From contig JAUQQB010000077.1 of assembly GCA_030550075.1 (NCBI GenBank), forward strand, positions 1 to 9,589: a DNA stretch of 9,589 bases. Reading direction: 5' to 3'. The notes below the pieces were generated by a model. The model was not told the DNA's origin, ran no database searches, and saw nothing but the letters and a program-made list of their open reading frames with translations. Every line of letters begins with the position of its first letter. The stretch's first letter is position 1. The position numbers and the translations under genes were made by a program. The DNA comes from Chloroflexota bacterium. GTDB taxonomy: Bacteria; Chloroflexota; Anaerolineae; Thermoflexales; Thermoflexaceae. This document shows positions 1 through 7,274 of the stretch, piece by piece.

Positions 1-2
1 TG

Positions 3-338
3 GCCCATAAGGCGTTCCCTTACGCGCCGTGGGTCATGCGTCTGCTTCCCTGGCATATCCACAGCCTCTTCCTCGGCTGGACCGTTCAGCTGGCCTTCGG
101 GGTGGCCTACTGGATCTTCCCTCGCTTTGCCCTGGAACGTCCGGGAGATCCACGTGGGCGGGCGGGGTGGGCCTGGGCTTCCCTGGGATTGTTAAACACC
201 GGCGTCCTCAGCGCTGGACTCGCCGGAGCCGCTGGATGGGAAATTGGACTGGCGCTGGGGGCCGGGCTGGAGGCGGTGGGAGTGCTTGCCTTTGGAATCC
301 ATTTATGGCCTCGAATACGCCCCGCGGTTATCCCATAA
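3..338 (+). CDS. Small membrane protein, cytochrome oxidase subunit I-like (5' partial)
   Basis: The frame is open from the first full codon of the window to the TAA at 336-338, so the N-terminus probably lies outside. The ATG at 36 has no ribosome binding site in front of it and is probably internal. The visible 111 residues contain an HIHSLFLGW segment followed by a hydrophobic helix ending in GVAYWIFPRF. Two further hydrophobic, Gly/Ala-rich segments follow, and then a basic tail. The His-rich 'H..LFLGW...FGVAYW.FPR' pattern resembles short membrane proteins related to helices of cbb3-type cytochrome oxidase subunit I. These may bind heme, but their function is poorly defined. That the protein is an integral membrane protein is well supported; the oxidase relationship is inference from pattern memory. 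A hairpin 46 bases downstream may end its transcript. Confidence 0.6.
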   Translation, partial: AHKAFPYAPWVMRLLPWHIHSLFLGWTVQLAFGVAYWIFPRFALERPGDPRGRAGWAWASLGLLNTGVLSAGLAGAAGWEIGLALGAGLEAVGVLAFGIHLWPRIRPAVIP

Positions 339-383
339 CTCGCGATGTTCCAGCTCCAAGCCTGGGGTGGCAGGTCGCTTCAG

Positions 384-412
384 ATCACCCCTCGAAGTAT
401 AGGAGGGGTGAT
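384..412. terminator. 10-bp perfect hairpin after the oxidase-like gene
   Basis: ATCACCCCTC (384-393) and GAGGGGTGAT (403-412) are perfect inverted repeats around a 9-base loop. The hairpin lies 46 bases after the upstream stop codon and 108 bases before the TSUP start. No T-run follows, so it is a weak candidate for an intrinsic terminator. It could instead be a protein-binding palindrome or an mRNA stabiliser. Confidence 0.45.
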
Positions 413-509
413 GAGTCCATCTCCCCGGCCTCAAAAGCCCTTCCAGCACTTTGGGTTAGAATTAAACAGTAAATCGCAGATTTCTTCCCTCACAGAGATT
501 TGTGTGAAT

Positions 510-516
510 GGAGGAG
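510..516 (+). promoter_or_regulatory. Ribosome binding site fixing the TSUP start
   Basis: GGAGGAG ends four bases before the ATG at 521. This spacing favours ATG 521 over the in-frame TTG at 500, which has no such motif upstream and would add seven non-hydrophobic residues to the front of the first membrane helix. Confidence 0.65.
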
Positions 517-520
517 TTGC

Positions 521-1270
521 ATGCGAGATGCGCCGATTGTCTTCATCGCCGCCTTTATTGCTGGCGCGATGAATGCCATCGCCGGTGGAGGAACCCTGGT
601 ATCCTTTCCGACATTGCTATGGCTGGGCCGTCACCCGATCCTGGCCAACGCAACGAATGCCGTGGCGCTTATGCCCGGCTCCATCGCCGGAGCTTTCGGG
701 TTCCGCCACGAGCTGAAGCAAATCCGTCGCTGGCTGCTCATTCTCCTCTGGCCCTCTCTCTTTGGCGGACTTCTTGGATCCTACACGCTGCTTCATACTC
801 CCGAGCAGGCCTTTCGGGAGATCATCCCATATCTTTTGCTGTTCGCTACGATTCTCCTGATGCTGGGTCCGCGCCTTCACCAGTGGCTGCCGCGGTCAAC
901 GGTTTCGATCTCCCCCCGACGGTGGGCTGCTCTCATCGTTTTCCAGTTCCTGGTGGGATTTTACGGTGGTTATTTCGGGGCCGGAATCGGTATCCTGATG
1001 CTGACGGCCCTGGAGCTGATGGGTCTAGAGGATATCCATCAGATGAACGGGCTGAAGAACGTGCTGGCGTTCACCATCAATGGGATCGCTGCGCTTTACT
1101 TCATCCAATCCATGGCGGTCCTCTGGGGAGATGTATTGTGGATGGCGCTCGGGGCGCTGGCCGGAGGATATGCTTCCTCCGCGATCGCCCGTCGGGTGGA
1201 TCGCATCTGGGTGCGCCGGACAGTGGTGGCGATCGGTTTCCTGGTGGCATTCCGATCCTTCTTCCATTAA
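521..1270 (+). CDS. TSUP family (TauE/SafE) membrane permease
   Basis: A 249-residue integral membrane protein of the TSUP family (Pfam TauE-like). The family exports or imports sulfur-containing organic anions such as sulfite, sulfoacetate or taurine derivatives; the substrate here cannot be told from sequence. The two family repeats are visible. The first, at residues 15-61, carries GAMNAIAGGGTLVSFPTLL and then NATNAVALMPGSIAGAFGFR. The second, at residues 146-195, carries GFYGGYFGAGIGILML and then NGLKNVLAFTINGIAALYFI. About eight hydrophobic segments are present, and the length is normal for the family (about 250). ATG 521 was chosen because of the GGAGGAG just upstream. The gene appears to be a single transcription unit: a hairpin follows the upstream gene and a terminator-like structure overlaps its own 3' end. 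No sulfur-metabolism gene lies nearby to suggest a substrate. Confidence 0.9.
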   Translation: MRDAPIVFIAAFIAGAMNAIAGGGTLVSFPTLLWLGRHPILANATNAVALMPGSIAGAFGFRHELKQIRRWLLILLWPSLFGGLLGSYTLLHTPEQAFREIIPYLLLFATILLMLGPRLHQWLPRSTVSISPRRWAALIVFQFLVGFYGGYFGAGIGILMLTALELMGLEDIHQMNGLKNVLAFTINGIAALYFIQSMAVLWGDVLWMALGALAGGYASSAIARRVDRIWVRRTVVAIGFLVAFRSFFH

Positions 1271-1305
1271 ACTGGTTGTATGAGGATCGGTTTTCTCCCT
1301 TTTAA
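1252..1305 (+). terminator. Probable intrinsic terminator overlapping the TSUP 3' end
   Basis: CCGATCCT (1252-1259) pairs with AGGATCGG (1283-1290). The run TTTTCTCCCTTTTAA follows at 1291-1305. The stem is 8 bp with a rather large 23-base loop that includes the TSUP stop codon, so the left arm lies inside the coding region. The T-rich tail supports rho-independent termination; the long loop weakens the case. Confidence 0.5.
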
Positions 1306-1395
1306 GGATTGCTGAAAGCGAATTGAAGTCTCCTCTGTGGAATGCCGAACCGGACTGTCAGCTGAACCCCTGCTTCAGGAGAAAGGAGCGCGAGG

Positions 1396-2427
1396 ATGCC
1401 ACGGATCTTCGATGTGATCGAGTGGGCGGATGACACCGGTCGGGAGATCGTCCGGCGGTTCCCGGAGGAGGGCGCGGGGGACTTCCGCCTGGGCTCCCAG
1501 CTGATCGTTCGGGAGAGTCAGGTCGCAGTCTTCTTCCGGGATGGACGGGCGCTGGATGTGTTCGGCCCGGGCCGGCATACGCTCACCACGGCGAACATCC
1601 CTCTCCTGATCAATTTGTTGGGGCCGCTCTTCAGTGGCCGTTCCCCTTTCACCGCAGAGGTTTACTTTGTCTCCACTCGCGAATTTGTGGATCTGAAGTG
1701 GGGGACCCCGGAGCCCATTGTGATCCGTAATCCGGGTATGGGACTGGGTGTGGTATTGCTCCAGGGCCATGGCACTTTTGCAATTCAGGTCAGGGATCCC
1801 CAGCTTTTTGTAAACAAGATTGTAGGCACCCAGCGCCTCTATGATACAGAGCGCATCGTGGATTACCTGCGCAGCATTCTGGTGAGCAAGCTGGCCGATG
1901 GGGTTGGGAATTTCAACCGGCCGGTGGTAGATCTGGCGGGTTTCTTCGAAGAACTGGGCGCCGCCGTGCGAGCGAAAGCCCAGGAGGATTTCCAGGCCCT
2001 GGGACTGGATCTCAAGGCGTTTTACGTGCAGTCCCTCCGGCCATCCTCCAAGACCATTGAGGAGCTGCGGGCTATGGGATTGCTGGACGTTCAGACTTAC
2101 GCCCAGTTGCAGGCGGCGGATGCCTTGCGGGAGGCCGCACAACAGGAGCTGGGTGGGCTGGCCGCTGCCGGCGTAGGCGCCGGCGCTGGTTTCGGGCTGG
2201 CCCAGTTTTTCAGCCAGCTCTTCCAGGGGATGATGGCCCGACCCGCCACCCCGGCTGCGCCCTCCGTAGCGCCGGAGGTGATGACCGTGGAGGAAGCAGC
2301 GGCGTATTTGAAGGTGTCCCCCGAGGATATCCTGCAATTGATCGAATCCGGCCAGTTGAAGGCCCGCAAGATCGGCGCCACTTACCGCATCAGCCGTTCA
2401 GCAATCGAAGAGTTCCTGAAGGGATGA
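1396..2427 (+). CDS. YdjI-like SPFH/band 7 protein with C-terminal excisionase-type HTH
   Basis: A 343-residue protein with an SPFH (band 7) core at about residues 30-215. The core contains the GSQLIVRESQVAVFFRDGRA and FGPGRHTLTTANIPLL segments typical of the bacterial YdjI-like ('virion core protein') branch. A Gly/Ala-rich stretch follows at 253-268, then a Pro/Ala linker at 281-294. Residues 296-343 (MTVEEAAAYLKVSPEDILQL, then a KIGATYRISRSAIEEFL segment) match the excisionase/MerR-like HTH_17 fold, which binds DNA or acts as a protein-interaction module. In YdjI-like proteins this C-terminal position usually holds a zinc ribbon. SPFH proteins form membrane-associated ring or scaffold assemblies; no transmembrane helix is evident here. 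AAGGAG at 1383-1388 lies seven bases before the ATG. The stop codon overlaps the first ATG of purH (ATGA). The cellular role is unknown. Confidence 0.85.
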   Translation: MPRIFDVIEWADDTGREIVRRFPEEGAGDFRLGSQLIVRESQVAVFFRDGRALDVFGPGRHTLTTANIPLLINLLGPLFSGRSPFTAEVYFVSTREFVDLKWGTPEPIVIRNPGMGLGVVLLQGHGTFAIQVRDPQLFVNKIVGTQRLYDTERIVDYLRSILVSKLADGVGNFNRPVVDLAGFFEELGAAVRAKAQEDFQALGLDLKAFYVQSLRPSSKTIEELRAMGLLDVQTYAQLQAADALREAAQQELGGLAAAGVGAGAGFGLAQFFSQLFQGMMARPATPAAPSVAPEVMTVEEAAAYLKVSPEDILQLIESGQLKARKIGATYRISRSAIEEFLKG

Positions 2428-2438
2428 GGATCCGTTCG

Positions 2439-3956
2439 ATGATGGAGCGTTACGCTTTATTCAGCGTGACCGACCGGACGGGGCTGGTGGATTTCGCCCG
2501 GGGCTTGGTCGAGCTGGGGTGGCGAATCCTCGCCACCCGGGGAACAGTCCAGGCTCTCGCCGCAGCCGGGATCCCGGCGATCCCGCTGGAGGAATGGACC
2601 GGCATTCCGGAGATCCTGGGGGGACGGGTGAAGACCCTTCATCCCAGGGTGCATGCAGGGATCCTCGCTCGACCTCTGGAAACCGACCTCGCGGAAGTGG
2701 CCGCTATCGGAGGGAAGCTCATCGATCTGGTGGCGGTGAACCTCTATGCCTTTGAAGAGGCGGCGCAAGGGAGCGGGATCGAGGAGGCGGTGGAAGCCAT
2801 TGATATCGGCGGGGTGGCGTTGCTACGAGCGGCTGCGAAGAACTTCGCCCGGGTGATCGTGTGCAGCAGCCCCGAGGATTATCCGGTTGTGCTGGAAGCG
2901 CTCCGCCAGAAAGGGGAAGTCCCTCTGGAGCTGCGGCAGCGCCTGGCGGCCCGCACATTCCAGTTGACGGCGGGTTATGACGCGATGATCGCCCGGTATC
3001 TTGAGCGAGATGAGGCGTGCTCCGGCGCATTGCCGGAGACCCTGCTCCTCTTCGCCCGGCCGGCGATTGCCTTGCGGTATGGCGAAAACCCCCATCAGGC
3101 TGGAGCCTTTTATCTGGATCCTTTCCGCCTCCTTCCGTTCGAGGTGCTCCAGGGGAAACCGCTCTCCTATAACAACCTGCTGGATCTGGAGGCGGCCTGG
3201 CAGGCGGTGCAGGATCTTCCCGGACCGGCTTCTGTCATCGTGAAACATAACAATCCATGCGGCGCGGCGGTCGCCGATACCCCGGCCGAGGCGTTCCGGC
3301 GGGCCCTGGCGGGCGATCCGGAGAGCGCCTATGGGGGGATCGTTGCGTTCAATCGCGAGGTGGATGAGGAAACCGCAAGGACACTCCGGGAGATCTTCCT
3401 CGAGGTCATCGCCGCGCCCGCCTACCGGCCGGAAGCGCTGGCGCATCTGGCGAAGAAGAAAGCCTGCCGCGTGATCCGCATGCGGGAAGAAAGGGCCCCT
3501 GGCCTGGAGATCCGGAGCGCCCTTGGGGGGTTCCTGGTTCAAACCCCGGACCATGAGGAAGAGGATCCGGAGGCTTGGCGGGTCGTTACCTCTCGTCCGC
3601 CCACTGCTTCGGAGTGGGAGGATCTCCGGTTCGCCTGGCGGGTGGTTCGCCACGTCCGCTCCAATGCGATCGTGCTGGCTCGGGAAAGGCAAACGGTGGG
3701 GATTGGGGCGGGACAGATGAGCCGGGTGGATGCAGTGCGGATCGCCGTTCTGAAGGCAGAGGAGCGCGCCCGGGGCGCCGTGCTGGCTTCCGATGCGTTC
3801 TTCCCCTTCCCGGATGGTGTGGAAGCCGCCGCATCGGCCGGGGTGACCGCCATCATCCAGCCTGGCGGCTCCATCCGGGATCCCGAGGTGATCGAGGCCG
3901 CTGAGCGCTGGGGGATGGCGATGGTGTTCACGGGAAGGCGACACTTTCGCCATTAA
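2439..3956 (+). CDS. purH: Bifunctional AICAR transformylase / IMP cyclohydrolase
   Basis: PurH catalyses the last two steps of de novo IMP synthesis: formylation of AICAR with 10-formyl-THF, then ring closure. The N-terminal MGS-like cyclohydrolase domain shows SVTDRTG, TGIPEILGGRVKTLHPRVHA, NLYAF, DIGG and AAAKN. The transformylase domain shows LRYGENPHQAGAFY, the catalytic VKHNNPCGAA, GIGAGQMSRVDA, FFPFPDGVEAAA, QPGGSIRD and the terminal FTGRRHFRH. Length (505 residues from this start) and domain order are normal. Three starts are possible. ATG 2424 overlaps the upstream stop. ATG 2439 is preferred because GAGGA (2426-2430) lies eight bases ahead and the family normally starts just before this motif. 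ATG 2442 is also possible. The gene is probably translationally coupled to the SPFH gene. The usual DKTG and STGGT loops read DRTG and ATRGT here. Confidence 0.95.
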   Translation: MMERYALFSVTDRTGLVDFARGLVELGWRILATRGTVQALAAAGIPAIPLEEWTGIPEILGGRVKTLHPRVHAGILARPLETDLAEVAAIGGKLIDLVAVNLYAFEEAAQGSGIEEAVEAIDIGGVALLRAAAKNFARVIVCSSPEDYPVVLEALRQKGEVPLELRQRLAARTFQLTAGYDAMIARYLERDEACSGALPETLLLFARPAIALRYGENPHQAGAFYLDPFRLLPFEVLQGKPLSYNNLLDLEAAWQAVQDLPGPASVIVKHNNPCGAAVADTPAEAFRRALAGDPESAYGGIVAFNREVDEETARTLREIFLEVIAAPAYRPEALAHLAKKKACRVIRMREERAPGLEIRSALGGFLVQTPDHEEEDPEAWRVVTSRPPTASEWEDLRFAWRVVRHVRSNAIVLARERQTVGIGAGQMSRVDAVRIAVLKAEERARGAVLASDAFFPFPDGVEAAASAGVTAIIQPGGSIRDPEVIEAAERWGMAMVFTGRRHFRH

Positions 3957-3958
3957 AA

Positions 3959-3991
3959 GAATGAGGTTGGGCAGGCCGCCCAGCCCCATTC
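3959..3991. terminator. Shared terminator between convergent purH and the R3H ATPase gene
   Basis: GAATGAGGTTGGGC (3959-3972) pairs with GCCCAGCCCCATTC (3978-3991) around a 5-base loop, with one A-C mismatch and one G-U pair on the plus strand. It begins three bases after the purH stop. Read on the minus strand, the stem is followed directly by TTTTAAT, a good intrinsic terminator for the convergent ATPase gene. On the plus strand only a CT-rich tail follows. It probably serves both genes. Confidence 0.7.
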
Positions 3992-4052
3992 CCCTTCCCG
4001 CAGCTCGTGGGACGTGGGGAGGGATCCCAGGCTGTCTGTCCTCAGTGGATTC

Positions 4053-5726
<1,674 letters not shown>

Positions 5727-5979
5727 CCTTATGTTGATACTCCTCCCATCAGGATTCAGGGCATGCCCCCTGGAGCCATCCTTCAGGATAACCTGCCCCT
5801 GAAAGGTGAGGGGAACCGGTCTAGGGGGCTGATCCCTTGATCATTCACTTTATTTTAACGCAGTTTGCGCACTACACGTATCTTTTGCAGCAGCATATCT
5901 ACGCTTGGAAAATTGAAAACTTACCCGGTGCAGCCCCGAGCTTTTCAGCTTTAGAGGATTACGCTGCTAAGCTCTCGCG
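5727..5979. other. Intergenic leader of the ATPase gene, partly AT-rich
   Basis: No convincing gene is seen. On the minus strand, TTTTCA (complement of 5914-5919) and TATGCT (complement of 5892-5897) are 16 bp apart and could be a weak promoter for the ATPase gene, giving a leader of about 150 bases. The leader would contain small hairpins: GGGCATGCCC at 5759-5768, and TTCAGG/CCTGAA at 5782-5787 and 5798-5803. The block at about 5840-5960 is clearly more AT-rich than the genes around it. Confidence 0.35.
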
Positions 5980-6135
5980 TGAGGTTTGAGGAGCGGGAGG
6001 TTACTCAGTTGGGAGTGCGGTCGACGAGGATGGAAAATGCTTGTTGGGCCCCTTCGGTGCTCGGCTCCGCCTCCAAAAGCCCCCGATAAGGAATCGACCG
6101 CATAACTCCTACGGAGATGAGTGAGCTACCGAAAA
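5980..6135 (+). ncRNA. Candidate structured RNA, possibly 6S RNA
   Basis: Four collinear helices build one long hairpin. GGT..CTCA (5999-6007) pairs with TGAG..ACC (6122-6130). TGGGAGT (6010-6016) pairs with ACTCCTA (6105-6111). GCGGTCGA (6017-6024) pairs with TCGACCGC (6094-6101). CTTGTTGGG (6040-6048) pairs with CCCGATAAG (6082-6090). Three pairs are G-U on this strand and would be A-C mismatches on the other, so the plus strand is the likely transcript. A 15-base internal loop (6025-6039) faces a 3-base loop (6091-6093). The apical part reads TGCTCGG, TCCG, AAGCC in order. This resembles the apical loop of E. coli 6S RNA as I remember it (UGCUCGG-UCCG-...-AAGCC). 6S RNA mimics an open promoter and binds RNA polymerase. 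The ends are uncertain: a weak extended -10 (TGC TAAGCT, 5965-5973) would start the RNA near 5980. Structured RNA is fairly sure; the 6S identity is tentative. Confidence 0.5.
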
Positions 6136-6139
6136 AGGA

Positions 6140-7000
6140 TCACTGGCCCAGGAGTGCGGCCCACATGACCTCGAGTGGGGCTTCCTGACCGGTCCATAAG
6201 GTGAAGGCCAGTGCTCCCTGGTGAAGAAGCATACCCAGGCCATTGAAAGCGGGAATCCCTACCGCCTCTGCCAAAGCCATCAAACGGGTCCGTGGTGGTT
6301 CATAAATCAGATCCATGACGCCCTGCAAGCCCCAGGGGAACGGACGCTCTGGTGGCCAGGGGGATGCCTCGATCTCTGGCGACATGCCGACCGGTGTGGT
6401 GTTGATCAGCAAGGCGACGCCTTCAGGAGGAGGCTCTTCCAGGCGGAGCACATGGACCGGCGGCAGGCGAAGACCCGCGGGAGGGAAGGTTTCACGCAGT
6501 TCGGCAATCAGGCGGACGGCCCGGTCGTAGCTCCGGTTGATCAGGAAAATTTCCCGGGCCTCTTCCATTGCCAGGGCGGCCAGGATGGATCGAGCGGCTC
6601 CGCCGGCTCCCAGAACGACAACGGCCTGCCCTCGGGCGGAAAGCCCGATCTCCGCCAGGGCCCGACGGAACCCCTCCACATCCGTGTTCTCCCCAATCCA
6701 TCGCCCTTCCACCACCCGCAAGGTGTTCACCGCCCCGATCGCCCGGGCCAGAGGGGAGATCTCGTCCAGGTAGGGGATGACCGCGGTCTTGTGGGGCACC
6801 GTGACATTGGCCCCAGCGAAGCCCATCGCCCGCAATCCCCGGATAGCATCCTCCAGATTCGGTGGCGTCACCGGCAAGGGCACATAGGCCCAATCCATGC
6901 CCAGGGCGGCGAAGGCCGCGTTGTGCATCTGAGGGCTTCGGCTGTGAGCGACGGGCCATCCTAAAAGGCCAACCAGGCGGGTTGTGCCGCGGATCCTCAT
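6140..7000 (-). CDS. aroE: Shikimate dehydrogenase (NADP+)
   Basis: AroE reduces 3-dehydroshikimate to shikimate with NADPH, the fourth step of the chorismate pathway, in the cytosol. At 286 residues it has normal length. The shikimate-binding GWPVAHSRSPQMHNAAF is at 14-30. NVTVPHK ends at the catalytic K71. GAVNTL is at 89-94, and NTDVEGF contains the partner D107. The NADP Rossmann loop GAGGAARS is at 131-138 and NRSYDRA at 155-161. INTTPVGM is at 199-206, DLIYEPPRT at 230-238, and GLGMLLHQGALAFTLWTG at 254-271 with Q261. All expected active-site residues are present. The full anti-Shine-Dalgarno match AAGGAGGT lies just before the ATG, with short spacing. It is transcribed divergently from prmC. 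The next gene on its strand, the ATPase, is 413 bases away, so aroE is probably monocistronic. Confidence 0.96.
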   Translation of the reverse strand: MRIRGTTRLVGLLGWPVAHSRSPQMHNAAFAALGMDWAYVPLPVTPPNLEDAIRGLRAMGFAGANVTVPHKTAVIPYLDEISPLARAIGAVNTLRVVEGRWIGENTDVEGFRRALAEIGLSARGQAVVVLGAGGAARSILAALAMEEAREIFLINRSYDRAVRLIAELRETFPPAGLRLPPVHVLRLEEPPPEGVALLINTTPVGMSPEIEASPWPPERPFPWGLQGVMDLIYEPPRTRLMALAEAVGIPAFNGLGMLLHQGALAFTLWTGQEAPLEVMWAALLGQ

Positions 7001-7105
7001 ATGACCTCCTTAGCGGGCTTCCCGTGCGTTGATCTTCAGACTTCATAACAAAGAAACGCGGACCCCACAAAATTGGCTCGAGTCCGATCTTCGGGCTATG
7101 CTGAG

Positions 7106-7135
7106 ATTATGCGGACTTTAGGGCAATCTCGTCAA
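7106..7135 (-). promoter_or_regulatory. Promoter of aroE
   Basis: Read on the minus strand, TTGACG (complement of 7130-7135) and CATAAT (complement of 7106-7111) match five of six consensus bases each and are 18 bp apart. Transcription would start near 7099, giving a leader of about 100 bases before the aroE ATG. AGTCCG (7081-7086) and CGGACT (7112-7117) form an inverted repeat flanking the -10 element and might be an operator half-site pair. Confidence 0.6.
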
Positions 7136-7196
7136 TCTCCGACTCAGAGAGCTATAAGAGGGAGAGGGAAAGAGAGCTGACTTTTCGCAGACCTTC

Positions 7197-7224
7197 TTGT
7201 CGTTAAACACCCGCTAAATATAAG
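7197..7224 (+). promoter_or_regulatory. Promoter of prmC
   Basis: TTGTCG (7197-7202) and TATAAG (7219-7224) are separated by 16 bp; the -10 matches five of six consensus bases. The start of transcription would be near 7231, about 44 bases before the prmC ATG. A short hairpin with a bulge (AAGCT at 7222-7226 with AGCTT at 7252-7256) overlaps the leader. Confidence 0.55.
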
Positions 7225-7274
7225 CTCTGATGGGCTTTCAAAAAGATGATCAGCTTCTAAGATAAGCGTTTCCT

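Noticed and set aside
500..520. TTG start seven codons upstream of the TSUP start
   Set aside because: It has no ribosome binding site, while GGAGGAG is well placed for ATG 521.
411..572. 53-codon frame starting at ATG 411 after AGGAGGGG
   Set aside because: The apparent ribosome binding site is the right arm of the perfect hairpin. The frame overlaps the TSUP gene and the product resembles no family.
1375..2337. 320-codon open frame on the minus strand opposite the SPFH gene
   Set aside because: It is antisense to a recognisable SPFH protein with a good ribosome binding site, and the product has no recognisable domain.
2823..3989. 388-codon open frame on the minus strand opposite purH
   Set aside because: It is fully antisense to a clear purH with all family motifs. 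Its Arg/Pro/His-rich product is typical of a shadow frame in GC-rich DNA.
5940..6135. tmRNA or SRP RNA as identity of the hairpin RNA
   Set aside because: The phrase GATTACGCTGCTAAG resembles a tmRNA tag end, but no tRNA-like acceptor half or CCA end is present. The SRP core GGTCC/GGAA/GGAAGCAG is also absent.
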